From: Candidatus Zhuqueibacterota bacterium
GTDB taxonomy: Bacteria > Zhuqueibacterota > Zhuqueibacteria > Residuimicrobiales > Krinioviventaceae
Length of the DNA stretch: 64,000 nt
Assembly: GCA_016928775.1 (NCBI GenBank)
Contig: JAFGKD010000123.1
Span: 1-64,000 of the forward strand
Direction: 5' to 3'
Positions 35,788-44,265 of this stretch are shown piece by piece. The translations under genes and the position numbers were made by a program. The first letter of the stretch is position 1, and each line of letters starts with the position of its first letter. The notes below the pieces were generated by a model. The model was not told the DNA's origin. It searched no databases and saw nothing but the letters and a program-made list of their open reading frames with translations.

Positions 35788-36714
35788 ATGGATACTCGAG
35801 ACGAACAAGGTAAAATTTGGAGAAACGGGAATTTTATAGAGTGGAAAGATGCGACAATCCACGTGATGTCGCACGTCGTTCACTACGGTACCTGCGTTTT
35901 TGAGGGCATGCGATGTTACAAAACAGCGCAGGGATCCAGTATATTTCGCCTGTCTGATCACATTCGGCGACTATTCGATTCAGCGAAAATATACCGAATA
36001 CCAATTCCTTATACGCAAGAAGAAATAATCAAAGCGTGCAAGGAAACCATCAAAGTGAATGGCTATGAATCAGCTTATGTGCGGCCCATCGTATTCCGCG
36101 GTTACAATAGCCTGGGTGTCGATCCCACCAAATGCCCGGTCGAGGTCGTGATCGGTGCACTCAACTGGGGCAAATATCTGGGTGAAGAAGGAGTCGCCCG
36201 CGGCGTGGACGTTCGCGTCTCCTCCTGGAGTCGTATGGCGCCAAACACCATGCCGACCATGGCGAAAGCCGGCTCCAATTATATGAGTTCCCAGCTCATC
36301 AAATTGGAAGCGATGGCAGACGGCTATACCGAGGGCATAGGGCTCGATGTTTACGGCTACCTCAGCGAAGGGAGTGGGGAAAATATCTTTATCATTCGCG
36401 ATGGCGCCATTTATACGCCGACACTGGATTCATGCATTTTACCGGGTTTGACACGAGACTGTATCAAAGCGATTGCAAAGGAACTGAGCATCCCGATTTT
36501 CGAAACCAAAATTCAACGGGAAATGCTCTATATTGCTGACGAAATATTTTTCACCGGTACAGCAGCGGAAGTGACCCCCATTCGAAGCGTCGATCGTATC
36601 ACCATTGGTTCCGGTTCGCGTGGACCGATTACAGAAAAAATCCAACGCCGCTATTTCGAGTATGTGAACGGCGAGCGACAAGACGTGTACGGCTGGCATG
36701 ATATTATAAACTAA
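35788..36714 (+). CDS. ilvE: Branched-chain amino acid aminotransferase
   Basis: 308 residues, fold-type IV aminotransferase. VHYGTCVFEGMRCY is the N-terminal hallmark. The catalytic lysine lies in TMAKAGSNYMSS, with ENIFIIRDGAIYTP, and PIRSVDRI near the cofactor phosphate. It catalyses the last step of Val, Leu and Ile synthesis. One base separates its stop from nusB. Confidence 0.94.
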   Translation: MDTRDEQGKIWRNGNFIEWKDATIHVMSHVVHYGTCVFEGMRCYKTAQGSSIFRLSDHIRRLFDSAKIYRIPIPYTQEEIIKACKETIKVNGYESAYVRPIVFRGYNSLGVDPTKCPVEVVIGALNWGKYLGEEGVARGVDVRVSSWSRMAPNTMPTMAKAGSNYMSSQLIKLEAMADGYTEGIGLDVYGYLSEGSGENIFIIRDGAIYTPTLDSCILPGLTRDCIKAIAKELSIPIFETKIQREMLYIADEIFFTGTAAEVTPIRSVDRITIGSGSRGPITEKIQRRYFEYVNGERQDVYGWHDIIN

Positions 36715-36715
36715 C

Positions 36716-37249
36716 ATGTTCAATAAAGATTTCAAGTGTATTCCGCCGGAGTCACGTCATGACGCCCGGGAAACCGCGCTGCAAGTCCTGTACGCTTTGG
36801 AACTGTCACAAAATTCATTGTCGGTTGTTTTTAAAGATTTGATGCCCAAATGTGAAAATCCGCCACCAGCATTTATTTATGCCAAAAAGCTTATCGAAAC
36901 AACATTCCAGGAGCGGAATAAGTTTGATGCTTACATACGTAGCCATTCAGCAAACTGGCGGTATGATCGAATTGCTATTATTGATTTGATTATCTTGAGG
37001 ATTGCCATTTGTGAATTCATCCATTTTTCGGATGTGCCAACCAAAGTGACGATTGACGAAGCGCTTGAACTCGCCAAACGCTTCAGCACGCAAAAAAGTA
37101 GCATGTATATCAATGGTATGTTGGATGTTGTTCTTGTTGATCTCAATGAAAAAAAACTCGTCGCAAAATCTGGACGAGGCACTCTGGACAAGCAGAGCAA
37201 GAAGAAAAATGATCGAAAGCCCGGGAAGCCAAAATCCAGATCGAAATAG
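36716..37249 (+). CDS. nusB: Transcription antitermination factor NusB
   Basis: 177 residues with the all-helical NusB fold: SRHDARETALQVLYALELSQ, then WRYDRIAIIDLIILRIAICE and DVPTKVTIDEALELAKRFS. The C-terminus carries an extra Lys/Arg-rich basic tail (SKKKNDRKPGKPKSRSK). NusB with NusE binds boxA RNA for rRNA antitermination. The ~200 bases that follow, before secA, hold no gene that I can support. Confidence 0.92.
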   Translation: MFNKDFKCIPPESRHDARETALQVLYALELSQNSLSVVFKDLMPKCENPPPAFIYAKKLIETTFQERNKFDAYIRSHSANWRYDRIAIIDLIILRIAICEFIHFSDVPTKVTIDEALELAKRFSTQKSSMYINGMLDVVLVDLNEKKLVAKSGRGTLDKQSKKKNDRKPGKPKSRSK

Positions 37250-37447
37250 TAGTAAAATATTATATGAAGAAGCGCCGCTGCATTACGACTCGCCTGTCCT
37301 TCACAGGTCTCTGCATCGTGAAAAAAAGTACCTGTTTTGCGAAAAGCCTGTATCGGGGACGGGAAACAATTGAACAGCTATAGCGTTTAGATTTATGTCG
37401 AGCACATATAAAGCCCTGTTAATATTTTTTTTGTCAAAGGATACAAT

Positions 37448-40400
37448 ATGTTGTCAAAAGTAGAAAAGATCTTGTCACGCGTAATGGGAGGTTCGAGCAA
37501 CGAGCGCGAGCTCAAACGGCTTAATCCCCTTGTCGATGAGATCAATCGTTTTGCGAATGAATATAAAGAGTTGACCGATGACGAGCTCAAAGCAAAAACA
37601 AACGAGTTTCGCTATCGGCTGAAAATGGGTGAAACGTTGGACGATATATTGATAGAAGCCTTTGCAGTGGTCAAAGATACATGTCGTCGCCTGGTCGGCA
37701 AAACGTGGTTGGTACGCGGCCAGGAAAATGATTGGAATATGATCCCTTATGATGTGCAGCTCATCGGCGGTATCGCTCTGCATGAAGGTAAAATCGCCGA
37801 AATGGCAACCGGCGAAGGAAAAACCCTTGTCGCCACGATGCCGCTCTATTTAAATGCATTAGAGGGTAAAGGCGCACATCTCATTACGGTCAACGATTAT
37901 CTGGCACAACGCGACTGTGAATGGATGGGTGAGATTTATAAATTCCTCGGTTTGACGGTTGCCGCAGTTTATGGTCAGCAAGATCCGGAAGAGCGCAAAC
38001 GCGCGTATCAGGCGGATATCACGTATGGCACCAACAATGAATTCGGCTTTGATTATTTACGCGACAATATGACAACTGACGTCTGGTCCGTCGTGCAACG
38101 ACCGTTGCATTATGCTATTGTCGACGAAGTTGACAGTGTTCTGATCGATGAAGCGCGTACGCCATTGATTATATCCGGCTCTGTCGGTGCGCCGCGCAAT
38201 GTTTATAATGAGCTCAAACCGGTCGTTGAAAATTTATACAAAAAGCAGCAGGAACTTGTGGTGCGTCTGCTAAATGATGGCAAGGCGCTGTTGGAGCAGG
38301 ATGAAGAAAAAGCTGGCATGATGATTTTGCGCGCGCAACGCGGCGATCCAAAAAACAGAGAGCTCCTGGAATTAATGACCTCGGAATTCTGGGTCAAAAA
38401 ATTGATCGAACGAATTCAGGGTCAGTATGAGATCAACAAGGACATGGCCACTGTCGACCAGGAACTCTACTATACCATTGATGAAAAAAGCCATGTCGTT
38501 GACATCACTGAAAAAGGCCGCATCTTTTTGTCCGGCGGTCGCGACCAGGACGTGGCCCACAAAATCCAGCAACTGGATGAGCTGGACGAACAAATCTCCC
38601 ACCTCAGCGACAGCAAGCAAAAATCGGTATACTTTACCCTCGATCCGGTCTCCGGGCGTTGCAATGGACTGAGTTTTGCGGGACAATTGGCGCTCAATAA
38701 CATCTCTGGCGAAATCGATGATACGGATATTGCTGCCCTTGAAGAACTTGATAAACGTTTGCGCCAGCTTCCCGACATAATTTCCGACGCCACTCAACAC
38801 AAAAAAGGTGATAAAACTTCGGAATGGCGACAATATTTTGATTTCGCTAAAAAAATAGATAAAACAGTCAATGCCCTCGCCGAGCCGGGAAAGGCTTATC
38901 TGGCGCAGAACAGTGACAGCTCTACAAGCCACATGGTCAATGCGCTTGACAAAGTTTTGGCCGATATTCGCGAGCAAGCTGATGTGGATGCCGATTCACA
39001 CGTTCCACGCAACCAGCAGGAACGAAGACATCAACTGCTCAATGCGTTTTTTGAAACCGAAAAACAAACCGGTGCCCTCATCGGCTTGACCGAACAGGGA
39101 CGTGTTGCGGTTTTGGTGGCCAGACGTGGCGGCAATCCACTTCGCGTACCGATTATCTTTCAGCTCAATGATATGTTGCAGATGGACGATGTCGATGAAA
39201 AAGTGCGGGATTATTTCGAATTTTCAGATGACGGCTCCGTGGTGAAGCACATCCTGGAAAAAGGTCGCATTGCCTTGTTAGGCGGTAATCCGGATATTTA
39301 TGTTTTGCCGGACCGCAGTATTGTTGAAGAACGGGATCGGCAAATTCAACAACTCCTGGATCGTACTGTCAATCAAACTTCTTATGATTATTCAGCTCGT
39401 GTTATCGCAACCGAACGGCTGGATCGTGATATTCAAGCAATCGCCGCCGCGTGTACAAAAAACGACAACAATTTTACGCTTTTTTATATAACAACCAACA
39501 CCGATTCCGACAGCTCGAATTTTCAATTAACCGAGACGGGGCGGACATTTTTCACCGATTACGCTGTGCAAACCAACGACCTGGTGGTTCAATTGGACCG
39601 GGACCTTCGCCAGCACAAAAGCCATCTGTCGCAGATATTTGCCATCCAAAACCAAAAAATAGTGGGTTTGCGGGGAGATCAATTGGATCGACTCCTCGGA
39701 TTCTCCTTTGAGACAACGCAGCAAAAGATCAAGCAATGGCAATCATCGCGCGCCACCGAGACATCCATCTCGTCAATTACCCTGCGACTTGAACTGGATG
39801 AACACCTGGGCGTAACCGACCATACGACCAGTCCTTCGCGCAAATTCGAAGAGGTTGAACGACTGGCGCACGTTTTTGAGAATATTTTCAAAGTGATCGG
39901 ACGAAGCGATGTTTCAGATGGCGAAAAACGTCGAATTCTTCGCCGATATTTTGATTTTAGTGACGATCTCAAAAGCCCGGTTGAACCTGTCGAGACACTG
40001 CCCATCGCCGGTCTATCCGACGCCGGCATTGAACGCCTCGCCGGCGATGCGATTCCGCGCGCCCTGGTGTTCGATAATCTGGAAGCCATGGTCACAGACC
40101 CTGACATTGAAGCAGATGCCATATTCGAATTAACAGAAGCTGGCTATCCCAAAAGCCTGAAGAAAACGGCTCGTTCACGCCTGGTCGATGGGTTGCCTTT
40201 TTTCAGCTATGAGGACGGTCTGAGAAAATTTCGTGATGAGATCTTTCATCTCAGTAGCAAAAAAGTGAACTCAAGCGCCGAGTTGCAAAGCTTGTTGCCA
40301 AAAGAGAAAGCGCATCTGCGCGCCAAAAGATATATTTTTGATGAAAGAGAGATGAATGAAGTGCTCTCGATTGCGCATTCGCCGTCCCGTGTATTGACGA

Positions 40401-43400
40401 CAGATGAAATTGAGCAATGGTTTCGTCTGCAATTTGACCGGCAGCCGACGCGAGTCTTGGAAGCTCGGCGAGATCGGCTGTGGGCGAATTATCAGCAGGT
40501 CGAGGAACGCATTCAAAATATATCGCAACTGCTGCGTGCCTATACGCTTTATCATCACGATGTTGAATATGTAGTCAAGACGCTGGACGACAATGAGCTT
40601 CGCCGCCACGGCGGAAGTCGCGGGCAAAAAGCAGTCGTCATTGTAGACAGCTTTACGGGTCGCCTCATGCCGGGTCGTCGCTTTAGCGATGGTCTGCACG
40701 AAGCCCTCGAAGCAAAAGAAGGCGTCCAGGTACAGGCCGAATCGCAAACTTTGGCAACAATTACGCTGCAGAATTTTTTCCGCTTATATCACAAACTCGC
40801 CGGTATGACCGGTACAGCCGAAACAGAATCCCAGGAATTTTTCAGCACCTACAAGCTTCAAGTCCTTGTCATTCCAACAAACAAGCCGGTCATACGACAA
40901 GATCACAATGATGTCATATATCGTACGCAGCGGGAAAAATACGATGCCATCATAGATGAAGCACTCGATATGCACGAGAACAGTCGTCCGGTTTTGATTG
41001 GAACCATTTCGGTGGATGTCTCGCAGCATCTCAGTAATCTTTTCACCATAAGAGGTATTCCGATCGCCAACTGGCTGAAAAAAGGCGATGTGACCAAAGA
41101 ACTGGAATCCGGTCGATTTCATACGGTACTGAATGCCAAGCATCACAAAAGTGAGGCCGAAATCGTCGCCAAGGCTGGTTTGCCGGGTGCCATCACCATT
41201 GCTACAAACATGGCCGGCCGTGGTACAGATATCAAACTGACTCGTGAGGTGGTCGAAAAGGGCGGCCTGCATATCATCGGCTCTGAAAAACATGAAGCGC
41301 GTCGAATCGATCGTCAGTTGCGCGGTCGCGCCGGTCGCCAGGGTGATCCGGGGTCCTCCCGCTTTTATTTGTCCCTGGAGGATGATCTGATGCGCCTGTT
41401 CGGTTCCGACCGAATCACTAACATCATGAGCAGCATGGGATCAATGGAGGAAGGCGAGCGCATTGAGCATAGCCTGATCACCAAATCTATCGAGCGCGCC
41501 CAGAAAAAAGTCGAAGAACGCAATTTTGAGATTCGGAAGAATCTGCTCGAATACGATGACGTTCTGAATGAACAACGCAAGATCATTTACAAACGCCGGC
41601 AGAATTTATTGGGATTTGCCCAGGCGACAGACTATGTCGAATCCAAATTGAAAAAATTCATTGAGGAAGAAAATGACCATTCAACCTGGAAGTTGCCCGA
41701 GCTATTTGACGATGTCGAGAAATTTTTTGGTGTTGCACCGGAATTTGAGACCGACACCCTCGAACGACTCAAATATAGCGAACTCCAAAGTACGTTGAAC
41801 GAGTGGGTGAGTCACCAAATTGAACGCAAAATTCATTTTAATCAGCTGCAGGAACGACATCGTATTTTTGGCTATTCCTCTGTTTTGGATGTTCTGGAAA
41901 ATCTCGTCAAACTAAAAATTCGGCTCCACAATGCCGGCACCACTGACGTGTCCAAGTGGAATATTGACGGTATTCGTTTTGAGCTGGAGCGCCTTTTTGA
42001 GGACTCGCCGGCCTGGCTGACATCCGATATATCCGAGCGCACCGCCGCCATGCTTGAGGACGAGATCATCAACTGGTCAAAAGATATCTATCAGGAAAAA
42101 ATCGCCAACACACAAGAAAATTTTAATACCATCATGTTAGTGCATCTACCGCTTGCGGATTTGCTGGATACGTTTGTTTTTGGGCTCACCAATCGACATA
42201 TGCCCATGGATCAGGCGCCCATTAACTGGAAAACCGACGAGTTTCTGCAAGACCTGGAGCGTATCTTTGAAGCGCGTCCGCCAGTCGGCCAAAATGAAAT
42301 TAAATCCATTCGGCGCCCAAAGCTGCTTGATATTTTACACGACTGGATTGTTGGTCTGGAGAGTCAACCAGATGAACAGCACATGCGACATCGAATATTC
42401 GGCTATTTTGGCTCACTTCGTTTGGTTGACGCCATTGTGGCGAAACGCTTGTTTGAACGGGATGGCGGTGCCTCGCAGGAGCTTGCCCCGGCAGATGCCG
42501 CCTATTTTAAAGAAATATTCGGGCACGATTTTCAGGTAACAACAAATGGTCAAAATGAGCGGCTCATTGTGCAGCTCATCCGGCAGGCGCGTCATGCCTA
42601 TACGACACGCGCGTGGAATTTGCAAAAAGCGTATGATGACGTGATGATCGCCAGCGCCTTAAATGAAGAACTGATAGAAGCTGCCATCCATACGGTGGTC
42701 GACAATGTATTGACCAACGAATCACAACCGGCAGAAGCACACAAACGGCTTGTACAAAATTTGCAAAACATTTTTCTCACCAAGCCAACCGTTTCTATTC
42801 CGCAGCAACGGGACAGTGCCTCCATCGCGGTTTTCAAAGAGGATGTTGTGGCGTGGGGGCTTGCCTTCTACAAAACATATTCTGATCGTATGGATCGATT
42901 TCAGCAGGAAGAACTGAGCAGCGAAATCGTGTCCGATTCCGTCATCAGCATGATTGACGATACGATCTATGCCACGATCGGCAAAGCGTTGGAAGGTGGC
43001 GATGTTCTTGATTCAACGCAGGTACGTCGGCTCGAAAGCGAGTGCCGTCTGATTTTCCGCCAGTCGCCCCGCCTTTCGGATGAAAGCTCCGAGGGCATGG
43101 ATCCCAATTTTGTGATGGATCAAATCAGCGAATGGGCAAAAAAACTGTATGATCAGCGCGTGAAGGAGTTGGGACGCGAATTGGTCACACGTCTGGAACG
43201 TTATTATGTGCTGGAAAAGATTGATGAAAACTGGCGACAACATTTGCACGGCATTGATGAATTGCGGGAAGGTATCGGGCTGCGCGGCTATGGCCAAAAA
43301 GACCCGTTGCTCGAGTACAAACGGGAAGCATTCGGCATGTTTGAACGCACGATTGATTCGATAAATCGGGAAACCGCCAGCACACTATTTAAAGTTTTTG

Positions 43401-43663
43401 ACGTGGGCGGTGAGGTTGAAGAACAGCACATGCGTCGAATAGAACCGCAGAGCTTTGCCACGTCACATTCACAAGTTGAAGTCTTTAAGCAAGTGATGGC
43501 AGCACAAGCACCGCGACAACAACAACAAAGGGCACAACCGGCTCGGCCTGGCGAACGCCAACGTGTTAAAACAGTGGTGAAAGCCCAAAGAGTCGGCCGC
43601 AATGAACCGTGTCCATGCGGCAGCGGTAAAAAGTATAAAAACTGCTGTGGCAAGTACGCCTGA
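37448..43663 (+). CDS. secA: SecA translocation ATPase, giant repeat-expanded form
   Basis: 2071 residues in one uninterrupted frame; typical SecA is 800-1100. NBD1 is standard: Walker A TGEGKTLVA (121), Walker B HYAIVDEVDS (221). The preprotein cross-linking domain (about 246-1055) is some 800 residues instead of about 150. NBD2 is canonical (SFTGRLMPGRR, AGMTGTAETE, TIATNMAGRGTDIKL, RQLRGRAGRQGDPGSS). The helical scaffold/wing region (about 1396-1895) is expanded too, then returns to canonical sequence (NWRQHLHGIDELREGIGLR, YGQKDPLLEYK). The C-terminus has the zinc-binding tail NEPCPCGSGKKYKNCC. AAGGA precedes the ATG. Confidence 0.95.
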   Translation: MLSKVEKILSRVMGGSSNERELKRLNPLVDEINRFANEYKELTDDELKAKTNEFRYRLKMGETLDDILIEAFAVVKDTCRRLVGKTWLVRGQENDWNMIPYDVQLIGGIALHEGKIAEMATGEGKTLVATMPLYLNALEGKGAHLITVNDYLAQRDCEWMGEIYKFLGLTVAAVYGQQDPEERKRAYQADITYGTNNEFGFDYLRDNMTTDVWSVVQRPLHYAIVDEVDSVLIDEARTPLIISGSVGAPRNVYNELKPVVENLYKKQQELVVRLLNDGKALLEQDEEKAGMMILRAQRGDPKNRELLELMTSEFWVKKLIERIQGQYEINKDMATVDQELYYTIDEKSHVVDITEKGRIFLSGGRDQDVAHKIQQLDELDEQISHLSDSKQKSVYFTLDPVSGRCNGLSFAGQLALNNISGEIDDTDIAALEELDKRLRQLPDIISDATQHKKGDKTSEWRQYFDFAKKIDKTVNALAEPGKAYLAQNSDSSTSHMVNALDKVLADIREQADVDADSHVPRNQQERRHQLLNAFFETEKQTGALIGLTEQGRVAVLVARRGGNPLRVPIIFQLNDMLQMDDVDEKVRDYFEFSDDGSVVKHILEKGRIALLGGNPDIYVLPDRSIVEERDRQIQQLLDRTVNQTSYDYSARVIATERLDRDIQAIAAACTKNDNNFTLFYITTNTDSDSSNFQLTETGRTFFTDYAVQTNDLVVQLDRDLRQHKSHLSQIFAIQNQKIVGLRGDQLDRLLGFSFETTQQKIKQWQSSRATETSISSITLRLELDEHLGVTDHTTSPSRKFEEVERLAHVFENIFKVIGRSDVSDGEKRRILRRYFDFSDDLKSPVEPVETLPIAGLSDAGIERLAGDAIPRALVFDNLEAMVTDPDIEADAIFELTEAGYPKSLKKTARSRLVDGLPFFSYEDGLRKFRDEIFHLSSKKVNSSAELQSLLPKEKAHLRAKRYIFDEREMNEVLSIAHSPSRVLTTDEIEQWFRLQFDRQPTRVLEARRDRLWANYQQVEERIQNISQLLRAYTLYHHDVEYVVKTLDDNELRRHGGSRGQKAVVIVDSFTGRLMPGRRFSDGLHEALEAKEGVQVQAESQTLATITLQNFFRLYHKLAGMTGTAETESQEFFSTYKLQVLVIPTNKPVIRQDHNDVIYRTQREKYDAIIDEALDMHENSRPVLIGTISVDVSQHLSNLFTIRGIPIANWLKKGDVTKELESGRFHTVLNAKHHKSEAEIVAKAGLPGAITIATNMAGRGTDIKLTREVVEKGGLHIIGSEKHEARRIDRQLRGRAGRQGDPGSSRFYLSLEDDLMRLFGSDRITNIMSSMGSMEEGERIEHSLITKSIERAQKKVEERNFEIRKNLLEYDDVLNEQRKIIYKRRQNLLGFAQATDYVESKLKKFIEEENDHSTWKLPELFDDVEKFFGVAPEFETDTLERLKYSELQSTLNEWVSHQIERKIHFNQLQERHRIFGYSSVLDVLENLVKLKIRLHNAGTTDVSKWNIDGIRFELERLFEDSPAWLTSDISERTAAMLEDEIINWSKDIYQEKIANTQENFNTIMLVHLPLADLLDTFVFGLTNRHMPMDQAPINWKTDEFLQDLERIFEARPPVGQNEIKSIRRPKLLDILHDWIVGLESQPDEQHMRHRIFGYFGSLRLVDAIVAKRLFERDGGASQELAPADAAYFKEIFGHDFQVTTNGQNERLIVQLIRQARHAYTTRAWNLQKAYDDVMIASALNEELIEAAIHTVVDNVLTNESQPAEAHKRLVQNLQNIFLTKPTVSIPQQRDSASIAVFKEDVVAWGLAFYKTYSDRMDRFQQEELSSEIVSDSVISMIDDTIYATIGKALEGGDVLDSTQVRRLESECRLIFRQSPRLSDESSEGMDPNFVMDQISEWAKKLYDQRVKELGRELVTRLERYYVLEKIDENWRQHLHGIDELREGIGLRGYGQKDPLLEYKREAFGMFERTIDSINRETASTLFKVFDVGGEVEEQHMRRIEPQSFATSHSQVEVFKQVMAAQAPRQQQQRAQPARPGERQRVKTVVKAQRVGRNEPCPCGSGKKYKNCCGKYA
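38183..40612 (+). repeat. SecA insertion 1: repeated units in the cross-linking domain
   Basis: Codons for residues about 246-1055. A Y/F-strand plus 'L-T-E-x-G-R' unit, present once in ordinary SecA, recurs in degenerate form: YYTIDEKSHVVDITEKGR (341), YFTLDPVSGRCNGLSFAG (395), YFDFAKKIDK...EPGKAYL (463), FFETEKQTGALIGLTEQGR (534), YFEFSDDGSVVKHILEKGR (589), FYITTN...FQLTETGR (680), and weaker ones near 731, 834 and 892. Unit spacing is irregular (about 50-140 residues). Confidence 0.75.
41633..43132 (+). repeat. SecA insertion 2: ~90-residue repeats in the scaffold/wing region
   Basis: Codons for residues about 1396-1895. Units begin with a helix of the form L-x-x-(I/L)-F followed by a D/S/P loop and an E-W helix: ELFDDVEKFFGVAPE (1418), RFELERLFEDSPAW (1510), FLQDLERIFEARPPV (1599), YFKEIFGHDF (1686), LVQNLQNIFLTKPTV (1768), RLESECRLIFRQSPRL (1861). 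Spacing is about 82-94 residues. RHRIFGY also recurs, at about 1470 and 1647. Confidence 0.75.
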
Positions 43664-43771
43664 GAATGGCTTTGATTGATCACTCAAAGTAATGTATTTG
43701 TATTTACTGTTAATTATTGTATATTGATTTATCTCACCGAGTAAAAAATCAGAGACACGGAGCTCTTTTAC

Positions 43772-44239
43772 ATGGATAAAAAATTTCTCGATATTATCAC
43801 CATCGTACTCGATGAAATCCGTGAAAACGCGAATGGCGATATTGATCTTCAAAATGTTATCGAGGTGCTCGAGGACGAAGGGTTTTCAGAGGATGAAATC
43901 TCTTTTGTCATGACCTGGATCATGAATCACGGAGATCAAATCGACAGAATTACAACGGAACAACAAAGCACCATTCCACGTCCGGTTTGGCGCTCATTGA
44001 ATGAGATTGAAGCGCAATCGATATCCCCCAAAGCTTTCAGCTATCTTTTTCATTTGCGCGAGCTGCACATATTGACCGATGACAATATGGAACAGGTCAT
44101 TGATCGTGCGGTTGATTTGCGTTTTTTGCAAATGAGTATTGAGGATATAAAAGATTTGGTAGCTGCTGTTGTTTTAAACTTTGAAGACAGTGCCGCAAAA
44201 GGCTATTTTCAATTTACATCAACACATTATCCTCACTAG
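43772..44239 (+). CDS. smg: DUF494/Smg-family protein
   Basis: 155 residues, all-helical, acidic, with family-typical VLDEIRENANGDIDLQ, EVLEDEGFSEDEISFVMTWI and a C-terminal EQVIDRAVDLRFLQMSIEDIK. Smg/DUF494 genes usually lie beside dprA and topA; here a topA-like gene follows after 26 bases. The biochemical role of this family is unsettled. Confidence 0.88.
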   Translation: MDKKFLDIITIVLDEIRENANGDIDLQNVIEVLEDEGFSEDEISFVMTWIMNHGDQIDRITTEQQSTIPRPVWRSLNEIEAQSISPKAFSYLFHLRELHILTDDNMEQVIDRAVDLRFLQMSIEDIKDLVAAVVLNFEDSAAKGYFQFTSTHYPH

Positions 44240-44265
44240 TCGTTTTTCAAGCCTAATCGGATTCT

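Noticed and set aside
37260..37430. Hairpin CCTGT/ACAGG between nusB and secA as a regulatory element
   Set aside because: Only five base pairs, no T run and no conserved leader; chance is likely.
37448..43663. SecA as two fused or misassembled genes
   Set aside because: NBD1, NBD2 and the C-terminal zinc tail each occur once and in the right order, and the extra sequence lies within two domains rather than at a junction. Read coverage would settle it.
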